Source: a gamma proteobacterium symbiont of Taylorina sp. (lineage in GTDB: Bacteria > Pseudomonadota > Gammaproteobacteria > GRL18). Taken from it: a stretch of 64,000 nucleotides of DNA. Positions 9,898 through 18,964 of the stretch are shown here, in pieces. The notes beneath the pieces are model-generated. The model was not told the DNA's origin. It did not search any database and worked only from the letters and a program-made list of their open reading frames with translations. The stretch covers positions 1 to 64,000 of the forward strand of contig JAHXIV010000051.1 in NCBI GenBank assembly GCA_025655455.1. Direction: 5' to 3'. Both the position numbers and the translations under genes were made by a program. Positions within the stretch are counted from its first letter, which is position 1; every line of letters begins with the position of its first letter.

Positions 9898-10063
9898 CTA
9901 GGAGCCTGTCCGAGAATAGAAATTCTACCAAAGAAAACCTGATTTTGGCCATTTTTCTCCATAATTTTCGTTAAATATGCCTATATTCGCCTCAAATTAT
10001 GAAAAAAACTGACTCAAAACAGATTTCCTTTGCTACGGTGTCCATTCTCGGACAGGCTCCTAG
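9898..10063. mobile_element. MITE-like element with 20-bp terminal inverted repeats
   Basis: The element is about 166 bp and has no coding capacity. Its ends are perfect inverted repeats: CTAGGAGCCTGTCCGAGAAT at 9898-9917 and its exact reverse complement at 10044-10063. If the outermost CTAG on each side is the duplicated target, the inverted repeat proper begins GAGCCTGTCC. A diverged relative sits at 20337-20460. It lies between two divergently transcribed signalling genes, so it may affect both promoters. The transposase that moves it is not in the window. Confidence 0.85.
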
Positions 10064-10098
10064 TTTTGTTAATTGTCGTTCAATCAAGGTAAAGATTA

Positions 10099-11967
10099 AT
10101 GAATAAAAATATTTTTTTGAGTAAAAAGTACTATTTTATTTTTTCACTTTATTTTCTTGGTTTTGGCATTATTATTGCCCTTTTAACATTATTAATCAAT
10201 TATAATTCAAGCTTGACCGATGTAGATAATAAATTAAAAATAATGGCAAAGACTGAGGTAGAGTTTAAGCGAAACTTTTTATCTAATTATATCTCCAATA
10301 TGGAGAGATTACTTTCTTCAATCACAAAAAATGACATAGCATTACAATATACCGAAACAGGCGATAAAAATAATATAAATAACCTTTTCTATGCTTTAGG
10401 ATATTCTAATAATGAGATTATGCAATTACGCTATATCAATGCATCCGGGCATGAGGAAGTAAGAATTGATCGAAATAGAATAAATAATGAATTACAAATA
10501 GTTGATCAAACAAAACTACAGGATAAGAGTCAACGTTATTACTTTAAAGAAACTTCACGTCTCATGGCTAACCAATTTTGGCACTCAAATATTGATTTAA
10601 ATATTGAGTATGGAAAAATAGAAATTCCTTACCGACCTACCTTTAGAGTTGCAACCCCTTTTTTTATTGACAATCAATTTAAAGGTATATTTATTGTCAA
10701 TCTAAGTTTTAAAAATATTCTTAAAATATTAGCTCAGTCTTCTAATTTCAATGTCTATTTATTTGATGTCTCAGGTGAAATTATCCATCACCCTGGTGCT
10801 AAAGATTCATGGAGCAAATATCTTGAAAATAAACAATCATTAGGTGAAATATATCCGGAATATATTAATGATTTTCTGAATAATAACAGTTTTAATTCTA
10901 TTAATTTATATTCAAACTATTTGGGTGATTTATTTAATAATACTGAAAACTTAAAGATTCTATTTGTTCCAAAGTCCCAGGTAGTAGATAAGATGAAATA
11001 TAACAATATTTATGCTGCATTACTTATTGCCGGAACAATTTTATTTATTTCTATACCACTTTCATGGATTGCAAGTATCGCTCCTTCTAAATTACAGACA
11101 AGACTTGCTGATGCATATGATAAAATTAAACATAGTACTGATCTAATCAATAACAATGTTATGATTTCAGTGACTGATAAAGATGGTGTGATAGTAAAGA
11201 TTAGTTCTTATTTTAGCAAATTAACAGGTTATACTCCCCAAGATCTAGTTGGAAATAGTCATAATGTGTTAAAACATCCTGGTACACCAAAAGAAACACA
11301 TCAAAATTTATGGCAAACAATTAAGAGCGGTCAAATTTGGACAGGAGAAATTCAAAACGTAAAGAAAAATGGTGAAGCATTTTGGATTGAATCCGTTATA
11401 ACACCAGAATTTTATAATGGAAAAATTGAAGGATTTACTGCTATAGATCATGATATTACAGATAAAAAAATGATTGAAAAAATGTCTATCACTGATAGCT
11501 TAACAGGACTTTATAATCGAAATAAATTAAAAGATATCTTGTCTCAAGAAATGTGCCGTTTTGACCGCTACAATACTAATTTTTCAGTGATATTTTTTGA
11601 TATTGATTTCTTTAAGAAAATTAACGATACCTATGGACACCCGGTTGGTGATGATATTTTGATACAGTTAGCTATAATTATAAAAGGAAATATTAGAGAA
11701 ACAGATATCGTTAGTCGTTGGGGAGGAGAGGAATTCCTGATTGTTGCCTCTGAATCAGCACTTGAAATGACTTTTAGTTTTGCAGAAAAAATTAGAATTT
11801 ATATTGAAAAATATCAATTTCCAGACGTTGGTCAAGTGACAATAAGTTGTGGTGTTGCACAGTACAGGAAAGGTGAAGCAACATCTGATTTAGTTTCCAG
11901 AGCCGATAAGGCTTTGTATGAAGCAAAAAATTTAGGTCGAAATAGAGTTGTTAAAGCTCTATCTTAA
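10099..11967 (+). CDS. Cache-PAS-GGDEF diguanylate cyclase
   Basis: This 622-residue membrane protein makes c-di-GMP. It has a membrane segment at about 12-34, a periplasmic dCache-like sensor (about 35-300), a second membrane segment (about 303-325), a PAS domain (about 345-455, with a HPGTPKE-type loop as in aerotaxis-type PAS domains) and a GGDEF domain (about 461-620). The active-site motif is GGEEF at about 541. An RETD inhibitory site lies five residues before it, so product feedback is expected. It is transcribed away from the large receptor phosphatase, with the MITE-like element in between. The start codon has AAGG about ten bases upstream. Confidence 0.92.
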   Translation: MNKNIFLSKKYYFIFSLYFLGFGIIIALLTLLINYNSSLTDVDNKLKIMAKTEVEFKRNFLSNYISNMERLLSSITKNDIALQYTETGDKNNINNLFYALGYSNNEIMQLRYINASGHEEVRIDRNRINNELQIVDQTKLQDKSQRYYFKETSRLMANQFWHSNIDLNIEYGKIEIPYRPTFRVATPFFIDNQFKGIFIVNLSFKNILKILAQSSNFNVYLFDVSGEIIHHPGAKDSWSKYLENKQSLGEIYPEYINDFLNNNSFNSINLYSNYLGDLFNNTENLKILFVPKSQVVDKMKYNNIYAALLIAGTILFISIPLSWIASIAPSKLQTRLADAYDKIKHSTDLINNNVMISVTDKDGVIVKISSYFSKLTGYTPQDLVGNSHNVLKHPGTPKETHQNLWQTIKSGQIWTGEIQNVKKNGEAFWIESVITPEFYNGKIEGFTAIDHDITDKKMIEKMSITDSLTGLYNRNKLKDILSQEMCRFDRYNTNFSVIFFDIDFFKKINDTYGHPVGDDILIQLAIIIKGNIRETDIVSRWGGEEFLIVASESALEMTFSFAEKIRIYIEKYQFPDVGQVTISCGVAQYRKGEATSDLVSRADKALYEAKNLGRNRVVKALS

Positions 11968-12010
11968 CAAAATAAATACAATATGGCGTGTACGGGTTGG
12001 TGATCAAGAT

Positions 12011-12046
12011 CCTTCAGCCAACATGAATTTGGCCACCATCATTTGT
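12011..12046. repeat. Dispersed 36-bp repeat, copy of 4676-4711
   Basis: The sequence beginning CCTTCAGCCAACATGAATTT differs from 4676-4711 at one of 36 positions. It lies just downstream of the diguanylate cyclase gene and upstream of a transposase remnant. The copy lacks the hairpin tail seen at 4700-4853, so it may be a partial copy or the repeat may be modular. Confidence 0.7.
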
Positions 12047-12054
12047 TAATATCA

Positions 12055-12271
12055 CAAGCTAATTCAGGATTATATGTTTCACCTTCAGCTAAAATTTCCC
12101 AGGCAATATAGCCAGTGCAATCCTGACCTTATTAGCTGATTTTTATTCTAATAATTTTCTTAACCACTTGCTTTGTTGGATTGGATTTATTCCCCCAGTG
12201 CATTAATAATTGCCACTTGGAAAACTGACTTAGCTCTATCTATACTTAATTGTGTTACACTTTTTCATCAT
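12055..12271 (-). pseudogene. Decayed 5' end of an IS110-type transposase
   Basis: Reading down from an ATG at 12271, preceded by a good ribosome-binding site (AAGGAG, four to five bases away), the frame begins MKKCNTIK. It then breaks and resumes in a shifted frame as AKSVFQVAIINALGE. The AKSVFQV stretch near the N-terminus is typical of IS110-family transposases. Further stops and shifts follow, and nothing of the catalytic or Tnp_20 regions remains. The rest of the gap 11968-12302 contains only the 36-bp repeat and no other gene. The family call rests on one short motif, so it is tentative. Confidence 0.4.
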
Positions 12272-12302
12272 GGACTCCTTAAATTGAATCAAAGGAATAG
12301 TT

Positions 12303-13307
12303 ATGAGACTACATAGAAAACCAAACTATTGTAGTGGGGGCAAAGCAACTCTTCTCGTATTATTGATACTATCACTATTATTAATTTCCTGTGATAGCTC
12401 TGACAATATACCAATTCAGCAGGTTGATAGCAGTGATCGTCTCAGTGATAATGATTTGCAGCTTGAAAATAAAAAGATACAATCTCTGCGACAAGAAAAT
12501 AGTAAATTACCTCAACATAATAATTTTTACTTCGGTTTTGATTTGCGAAGTTCACCACAGGAGGATGCAGCACAATACCAACCTTTCTTAAACTATCTTG
12601 AAAGTGCAACTGGTTATCAATTTAAACTCCATTTCACTCCTCTAAATGGTTCTACTGTTGATGATTTGGGTCAAAATAAGACTCAGTTTGCTGCAATGGG
12701 TGCCGATAGTTTTCTCAAAGCTCAGTCGTTATATGGTGCAAAATCTTTAGTTCGTGGTCTTAATCTTCAGGGCAAAGCTGAATACCGATCTTTCTTTATC
12801 GTAAAACCAAATAGCCATATTCTGAGTATTAAGGATATCAAAGGGCATACACTCGCCTTTGGCAATCGTAATTCGACTCAAGGACATCTTATTCCTCGTA
12901 TTATACTTTCAGAAAATGGGATTTCTCTGGATGATTTAAGTAGTTATAGCTATACAGGATCGCATCAAAATTGTGCAGAATCGGTCGTCTCTGGTCAATC
13001 AGATGTCTGTGGTTTACAGGATAAACTGGCAAAAAATCTGGTCACACAGGGTATTGTCAATATTATACACAGTTCACATTATTATCCCTCCAGCGGTATC
13101 GTAGTAAACCAATTTGTGCCTGCTGATGTCATTGCTAAAGTTAAGCAAGCATTAATTGATTTCAAACCTCAGGGTGAACATCATACTGGTTTGTACCATT
13201 GGGATAAAACAGAGATGCCCAATGGTTTTATTGCAGCTAAAGAAAGTGATTATACTGAGTTACGCCAGTGGTCTATCCGGCTTGGATTTTTGGAGAAAGT
13301 CCATTAG
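12303..13307 (+). CDS. PhnD-like periplasmic solute-binding lipoprotein
   Basis: The 334-residue product has a lipoprotein signal ending LLLISCDSS, with the lipidated cysteine at about residue 30. A PhnD/phosphonate-type binding fold starts at about 75. The segments FGFDLRSSPQEDAAQYQPFL, FAAMGADSFLKA and LAFGNRNSTQGHL are typical of this superfamily. No ABC permease or ATPase lies nearby. Instead a membrane sensor gene follows after 10 bases, so this protein more likely feeds a ligand signal to that sensor than to a transporter. The actual ligand cannot be read from the sequence. Confidence 0.8.
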   Translation: MRLHRKPNYCSGGKATLLVLLILSLLLISCDSSDNIPIQQVDSSDRLSDNDLQLENKKIQSLRQENSKLPQHNNFYFGFDLRSSPQEDAAQYQPFLNYLESATGYQFKLHFTPLNGSTVDDLGQNKTQFAAMGADSFLKAQSLYGAKSLVRGLNLQGKAEYRSFFIVKPNSHILSIKDIKGHTLAFGNRNSTQGHLIPRIILSENGISLDDLSSYSYTGSHQNCAESVVSGQSDVCGLQDKLAKNLVTQGIVNIIHSSHYYPSSGIVVNQFVPADVIAKVKQALIDFKPQGEHHTGLYHWDKTEMPNGFIAAKESDYTELRQWSIRLGFLEKVH

Positions 13308-13317
13308 TGGAGCAACA

Positions 13318-14385
13318 ATGATGACAATTTCTAATCGTATTTTTTTATTAATACTCATAACGACATCACTGAGCACCCTGGCAAATTTTATACTCACGCA
13401 ACATCAAAGCATGAGCTTGCATCATGATTCAGAAAAAATCCTGGCTCGCACACTTGTTCGATCATTACGTGATGCCTTGATACAAGATGTTATCAATGAT
13501 AATCAACTGCGAATCACTAACTTACTAAAAAGTTTAAAAAGCCACGATAATCCCATCGAATATCTTTATATCACTAAAGGTATACATAATACCGTTTTTG
13601 CACACTCTTTTGAAAAGGGTATTCCACGTTTTCTTGTCCATTCCAATAATCCTGCTATCAAACAGTCAGGCGTCCATCTGGTGCATAAATATCAGACAGA
13701 ACATGGCCTTATTTATGATTATAGTGAGACATTACTCACAGGATTAGATGCCAGTTTGCATATCGGGATCAACCAGACAAAAATTATAGAACAGCTGAAA
13801 AAAAACAATCAATATATACTAACTATCAGTATTATTATATTATTATCTGCCCTCTTGATCGCTTTTTTATTAGGCCGGCAAGTATCAAAACCATTAACTC
13901 AGTTTGTTCATCAAATTAAGCTCTATGGTCAGGGAAATATAATAAAATTAAATAAATTAAAAAATACGTCACCAGAAATCAAACAACTCACTACAGCCTT
14001 TCAATGTGCAATAGTTGAACGCCAACAGGCTGAGAGTTCTTTAAAAAGTAGTGAAGCCAGATTGAGAGGACTTCTTAATACCTTACCTGATCTGGTCTGG
14101 CTTAAAGATAAAAATGGTATTTTTCTTTCCTGCAATGCTAAATTTGGAACATTCTATGGAGCAAAAGAAGTCAATATTATTGGCAAAACTGATTATGACT
14201 TTGTCTCTAAAGACATAGCTGATGTTTTTAGAAAAAATGATAAGGCGGCTGAAGCATTAGGACAGCCAAGAACCAATGAAGAACAGTTAACTTATGCAAG
14301 TGATGGGCATAAGGAATGGGTTGAAACAATTAAAGCCCCAATGTATGAACTCAATGGTGACTATATTGGTGTATTGGGTATCTGA
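13318..14385 (+). CDS. Membrane sensor truncated after its PAS domain
   Basis: The product is 355 residues long from the ATG at 13318, which has GGAG just upstream; the open frame extends further back into the preceding gene. It has a membrane segment (about 7-25), a periplasmic part, a second membrane segment (about 160-182), a HAMP-like linker and a PAS domain (about 240-355). The PAS domain closely resembles those at 48052-50478 and 26144-29251. Those continue GIGRDIT and then an output domain, but this one stops right at YIGVLGI. No kinase, GGDEF or other output follows in any frame, so the 3' part seems deleted. It may be a dead receptor or act through a partner. It follows the PhnD-like gene in one operon. 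Confidence 0.78.
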   Translation: MMTISNRIFLLILITTSLSTLANFILTQHQSMSLHHDSEKILARTLVRSLRDALIQDVINDNQLRITNLLKSLKSHDNPIEYLYITKGIHNTVFAHSFEKGIPRFLVHSNNPAIKQSGVHLVHKYQTEHGLIYDYSETLLTGLDASLHIGINQTKIIEQLKKNNQYILTISIIILLSALLIAFLLGRQVSKPLTQFVHQIKLYGQGNIIKLNKLKNTSPEIKQLTTAFQCAIVERQQAESSLKSSEARLRGLLNTLPDLVWLKDKNGIFLSCNAKFGTFYGAKEVNIIGKTDYDFVSKDIADVFRKNDKAAEALGQPRTNEEQLTYASDGHKEWVETIKAPMYELNGDYIGVLGI

Positions 14386-14715
14386 AGAAAAAATTATAAT
14401 GTGTTATACAGTTGGCAGGAATTATCCTTAACTGAAGTGTCCATGTCTATTAAACCATGTAATAACTCACCCTATAGTGACATTGCGGGTATTGACGATG
14501 GTTGACTAAATTTTAGTTAATTTTTCTATAGCTTTTAACCTGACAATCACATAGACTCTGAAGTTTAAGCTGAGTACTAATTATCGATATCTTGATAAAG
14601 TAAATAATGCTTCAAGTAGAACTGATTTTAGTTATGTTAATTATGATTTAAAAAAAGTATTACAGTGGAGTTGTTCATTATAGAATAATTTTTACATAAG
14701 GTTTGTGGAAAAATA
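14386..14715 (+). other. Gap with a decayed beta-barrel-like remnant
   Basis: No intact gene lies here. The frame ending near 14682 reads TLKFKLSTNYRYLDKVNNAS and continues with alternating aromatic and polar residues to a stop, like the last strands of an outer-membrane barrel. An in-frame TAG and further stops interrupt it upstream. This, with the truncated sensor just before, suggests a deletion joined two unrelated genes. The last part must hold the promoter of the YfiR-TonB-GGDEF operon. Confidence 0.3.
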
Positions 14716-15246
14716 GTGAAAAAAATTATATTTATATTTATATTTATATTTATATTTATATCTATATTTTATAATAATTTATATGCTTATGAAGTAGAAG
14801 ATAAACTAAAATCTATTATTGTTGGTAAGATTGCTAAATTTATAAATTGGGAAAATTCAGACTCAAATGAATTCATAATAACCGTATATAAAAATCAACT
14901 TGGTAATTATTTTAATTCTATACATAAAGGTAAAAAGATTAATGATAAAAAAATCCGTATAAAGTATATAAATAATATTGAAAATTTAAAATTTACAAAT
15001 ATTTTATACATATCTAAAGCTACATCATCTGAGCTATCATCCATACTTAACTATATCCATGAGAAAAACATTTTAACAATCAGTGATTTGCGTGGTTTCG
15101 CTCAAAAAGGTGGAATAATTCAAATTTATTCACTATCTCAAAAGCTTAAATTAAATATAAACCTCAAAAAAGCCAAAAAAGAAAATATCAAAATAAAGGC
15201 ATCTCTTTTAAGAATGGCGAATATAGTAGAAGGGGGTAGGCCATGA
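14716..15246 (+). CDS. YfiR-like (DUF4154) periplasmic regulator
   Basis: The 176-residue protein starts at a GTG and has an unusually repetitive signal peptide. It is coded by about five ATATTT hexamers (14725-14760), giving an alternating Ile-Phe core. The mature part fits the YfiR/DUF4154 family: KIAKFINWEN near the start, ILTISDLRGFAQKGG in the middle and LKASLLRMA-like IKASLLRMANIV at the end. In Pseudomonas, YfiR holds the cyclase YfiN inactive in the periplasm. Here a cyclase of similar layout is third in the same operon. The stop codon overlaps the next start as ATGA, so translation is coupled. Confidence 0.82.
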   Translation: MKKIIFIFIFIFIFISIFYNNLYAYEVEDKLKSIIVGKIAKFINWENSDSNEFIITVYKNQLGNYFNSIHKGKKINDKKIRIKYINNIENLKFTNILYISKATSSELSSILNYIHEKNILTISDLRGFAQKGGIIQIYSLSQKLKLNINLKKAKKENIKIKASLLRMANIVEGGRP

Positions 15247-17534
15247 AGTTACTTAAATATATATCAATAATTAGCACTACGCTATTAGTTACTTCATTAC
15301 ATGCTACAGATGATTTAGATGATAAAAGTTTAGCAAGTATTTTAAATGAAACAATTGAGCTTAAATCAGAAATTGGTTCAAGAGAACAAGCAAAAAACTT
15401 TTTAGATTCAAAATCACCAGTAGATGTTATATCAGCAAAACAAATCGAAGAGTCTGGACAAACAAAGCTAACAAATGTACTTAAATATTTTGTTCCTGGA
15501 TTTAATACTATCGAAACTTCAGTCTCAGATGGAACTGACCATATTAATGGTTTTACTTTAAGAGGGATGAGTTCAGATCAAATTCTCGTACTAGTTAATG
15601 GAAAAAGGCTGCATACCTCTGCACTAATGAATGAGATACCGAATATATCTGGTGGAACAACCCATGTTGATTTAAATACTATTCCTGTTGTAGCAATAGA
15701 AAAGATTGAAATATTAAGAGATGGTGCCGCCGCTCAATATGGTACAGATGCAATTTCTGGTGTTATAAGCATTATCTTAAAAGGGAAAAGTGATAAAAAT
15801 ACGATAAGTCTGCATGCTGGACAGAGAAAAGAAGGTGATGGTGAACAAGTTCAACTGGATTCATTTTTATCAGTTCCTTTAGATTATGATGGTTTTGCAA
15901 ATCTAACTCTATCAGCTAATCTACAAAATAGGACACAAAGAGCCGGAGAAGATAGAAGGCTTGACCCACCAAGTGTGCAAACATGGATGGGACTTCCAGA
16001 TTCAAAAAATATATCAGGCGTTTTAAATACAGAAATAGCTCAATATAATGATAGCGTAATTTATTCAAATGCTATTGTTAGCTATAGAGATAGTGAGTCA
16101 AGTACGTTTTATAGAGTACCTGATGAAAATCGAGCTATTTATCCAAATGGATTTTTACCAATAATGAATGCAAAAATACTCGATTATTCATTTACTCTTG
16201 GAGTAAAAGGAAGGTTTAGTGATGATACACAGTGGGACATAAGCAATGTATATGGGTATAACAATTTTGATTATTCTCTAAATGATACGATGAATTACAC
16301 ATTAGGAGCGGTCTCTCCTACCAGTTTTGATAATGGTAATTTGACATTTATACAAAATACTACTAATTTAGATTTGAAAAAAAATATTGGACAATTTAAT
16401 CTTGCAGCTGGTTTAGAGTATCGATATGAAAATTATAAAATAGAAGCTGGTGATGAAACATCTTATGCAGGCACAGGAACTCAAGGTTTTTCAGGATTTA
16501 GTTCAGAAGATGAGACTGATAGTAGTCGTGAAAATTATGCAGCCTATATAGATACAGTTTATAATGTTAATAAAGATCTTTCCATAGAAGGTGCCCTAAG
16601 GTTCGAAGATTATAGTGATTTTGGTTCAACACAAAATATTAAAATTTCCTCAGGTTATAAAATAATAGAAAAATTATTACTTAGAACTACTGCAAGTACT
16701 GGCTTTAGAGCTCCATCATTAGCGCAATCAAATTTTTCACATACTTCACACTTTGTAACAAATGATCAGCTATCTTTAAAAGGGATTTTTACACCAGACC
16801 ATGCTGTATCTCAGATACTTGGTGCGCAAGAACTTGAATCTGAAAGTTCAGTTCATTTTACAACGGGTGCTGTTTATCAATTTTCAAATAAAACATCATT
16901 AATGATTGATTATTTTTATACAAAAGTGGATGACAGAATATTATTATCTGATAAAAAATCAGCTTCTACACCGGAAGAACAAGCTATATTTGATGAATAT
17001 GGTGTTTCAAATGCCAGTTACTTTACAAATGCAATCAATACAAAAACTCAAGGTATTGATATTAAGTTTAATTCCGAATATACATTTGATAATGGTTCTA
17101 AATTGAATTCTACAATTTGGTATTACTATGGTGAAACTGAAATTATAGGATTTAATGAAGATGTATCATTGAATAAAATAAATGATATAGAAAATGGGCA
17201 ACCAAAATCAAACTTCAGGATTTTAAATAACTATAAAGTAGATAAATATAATATTACATTAAATATTAGCCGATTTGGTTCTTTTTCATCTTCTCTTGGT
17301 AGTGGTGTATATGATATTGATCCAGTAATAACAACAGACTTAGATATAAATTATGAAGTAAATAATAATCTTGATATTTCTATAGGTGGAACTAATATTT
17401 TTGATGAAACACTAGACAAATGGGGTAGATCCAATATATTTTTGGGGTATGACGGAATTTTGACGACTACAAATAATTCACCAATTGGTGTTAGTGGAGC
17501 GTATTACTATATTAAAGCTTCAATAAAATTTTAA
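15243..17534 (+). CDS. TonB-dependent outer-membrane receptor
   Basis: The 763-residue protein has a signal peptide ending at about residue 20 (SLHA). The plug domain is at about 50-180, containing the typical GFTLRGMSSDQILVLVNGKR, VEKIEILRDG-like IEKIEILRDGAAAQYGTDAI and GVISI. The rest is a 22-strand-type barrel with a final strand ending in phenylalanine (YYIKASIKF). The substrate is unknown. Lying between a YfiR-like gene (4-base overlap) and a GGDEF gene (2-base gap), it may be part of the signal path or its synthesis may follow the same cue. Codon use is very AT-rich, as in both operon partners. Confidence 0.92.
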   Translation: MKLLKYISIISTTLLVTSLHATDDLDDKSLASILNETIELKSEIGSREQAKNFLDSKSPVDVISAKQIEESGQTKLTNVLKYFVPGFNTIETSVSDGTDHINGFTLRGMSSDQILVLVNGKRLHTSALMNEIPNISGGTTHVDLNTIPVVAIEKIEILRDGAAAQYGTDAISGVISIILKGKSDKNTISLHAGQRKEGDGEQVQLDSFLSVPLDYDGFANLTLSANLQNRTQRAGEDRRLDPPSVQTWMGLPDSKNISGVLNTEIAQYNDSVIYSNAIVSYRDSESSTFYRVPDENRAIYPNGFLPIMNAKILDYSFTLGVKGRFSDDTQWDISNVYGYNNFDYSLNDTMNYTLGAVSPTSFDNGNLTFIQNTTNLDLKKNIGQFNLAAGLEYRYENYKIEAGDETSYAGTGTQGFSGFSSEDETDSSRENYAAYIDTVYNVNKDLSIEGALRFEDYSDFGSTQNIKISSGYKIIEKLLLRTTASTGFRAPSLAQSNFSHTSHFVTNDQLSLKGIFTPDHAVSQILGAQELESESSVHFTTGAVYQFSNKTSLMIDYFYTKVDDRILLSDKKSASTPEEQAIFDEYGVSNASYFTNAINTKTQGIDIKFNSEYTFDNGSKLNSTIWYYYGETEIIGFNEDVSLNKINDIENGQPKSNFRILNNYKVDKYNITLNISRFGSFSSSLGSGVYDIDPVITTDLDINYEVNNNLDISIGGTNIFDETLDKWGRSNIFLGYDGILTTTNNSPIGVSGAYYYIKASIKF

Positions 17535-17536
17535 TT

Positions 17537-18784
17537 ATGAAAAATAAAATACTTGGTTCAATACGAAAAAAACTGATTTTCATACTTAGTATAATTGCCG
17601 TAATAGCAATTACATTAACCACTACGACTATGTTTACATATATTTCTAAAAAAAGAATATCTGTAGACAAAAGTAGATTAGTTAATTTATCTAATATAAT
17701 GGGAGAGAATTTACTTGCTTCTTTGTCTTTTGATGATAGACAAAGTGCTGTAAATACACTGTACGCACTTAAAGTTGACAATAGTATTGATGGGGCATTT
17801 TTACTTAAAAATGAAAAAAGTGAATTTGCAATTTATATAAAAAACAAGATAAATAAAACTAAATTCAAAAGTAAACTTTTCAATATGATGGATACGAAAA
17901 ACTTTATTTTTAGCCAATCAAATACATATATAGACGATGAGAATATAATAGTTTCTAAGCCACTATATTTAGAAGGTGAGTATATAGGCTCTTTATTTAT
18001 TGTTTCAAATAAGGATGAAATCAAAAAAACTTTAAAGGAAATAATATATGTTCTTTCTTTAGTATTTATTATTTTAATATTAATAACACTTCTTATGGCC
18101 TCTAAATTGCAAAAAATATTTACAGATCCTATCTTCGTATTAACTACCGTTATGAAAGATATTGAAACAAATTATAATTATGAACAAAATATAAGTATAA
18201 GTAGGAATGATGAATTTCAAATACTTTTTGATGGTTTTAATAAAATGATTAAAACCATACAAGAACAAAATACAAGATTAAAACTATTAGCTGATACAGA
18301 CCCAATGACTCACCTATATAATAGACGATACCTTACTAAGGTATCCGAATCTATTTTAGACTTAGCAAAAAGGAATGAAACAGATTTATCTGTACTTATG
18401 CTGGATATTGATAAATTTAAAAATATAAATGATACTTATGGTCACAACGTTGGTGATGATGCGATTATATCTCTTGCTATAATACTGCAAGAGGAAAGTA
18501 GAAAAAGTGATATTTTAAGTAGATGGGGTGGTGAAGAGTTTGTGATATTATTACCAGCGACAAATATTGATGGTGCATTGGTAATATCTGAAAAAATTAG
18601 GACTGTTGTCGAAGAGTTAGTCATTAAGATAGAAGATGTGCAGGAACTTAAATTTACAGTGAGTATTGGTGTATCTCAAATTAATAAAGAAAGAGATGTT
18701 AGTATTGAAAATTCTATTAATAGAGCTGATAAAGCACTGTATGAAGCTAAAGAGAGTGGTAGAAATAAGGTTTGTATAAATTAA
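17537..18784 (+). CDS. YfiN-like HAMP-GGDEF diguanylate cyclase
   Basis: The 415-residue inner-membrane protein has a membrane segment (about 14-34), a small CHASE8-like periplasmic domain (about 35-160), a second membrane segment (about 168-190), a HAMP region and a GGDEF domain (from about 250). The active site is GGEEF (about 330) with an RKSD inhibitory site five residues before it, so it should be active and feedback-controlled. Size and layout match YfiN/TpbB. It is the third gene of a tight operon with a YfiR-like protein and a TonB receptor. YfiR-type repression through the periplasmic domain is the likely control. Confidence 0.9.
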   Translation: MKNKILGSIRKKLIFILSIIAVIAITLTTTTMFTYISKKRISVDKSRLVNLSNIMGENLLASLSFDDRQSAVNTLYALKVDNSIDGAFLLKNEKSEFAIYIKNKINKTKFKSKLFNMMDTKNFIFSQSNTYIDDENIIVSKPLYLEGEYIGSLFIVSNKDEIKKTLKEIIYVLSLVFIILILITLLMASKLQKIFTDPIFVLTTVMKDIETNYNYEQNISISRNDEFQILFDGFNKMIKTIQEQNTRLKLLADTDPMTHLYNRRYLTKVSESILDLAKRNETDLSVLMLDIDKFKNINDTYGHNVGDDAIISLAIILQEESRKSDILSRWGGEEFVILLPATNIDGALVISEKIRTVVEELVIKIEDVQELKFTVSIGVSQINKERDVSIENSINRADKALYEAKESGRNKVCIN

Positions 18785-18964
18785 TGTTATGAAAACCCCG
18801 CTAAAAACTGAAATTTACTTAATACTAAAAATAATGATCACAGTTTTATAAAATACATAGATAATGACCGCAATAAAGTGATTCGTGTGTATGATTCAAT
18901 AATAAGATTAAAGTTAAGTCTGGTATAGCCGCTAAAAACAGAAGAATATAACCAGGGGAATTTT

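Noticed and set aside
18785-18964. Possible c-di-GMP riboswitch before the subtilisin gene
   Set aside because: No conserved GEMM core or paired stems could be seen; only a short repeat of CGCTAAAAAC.
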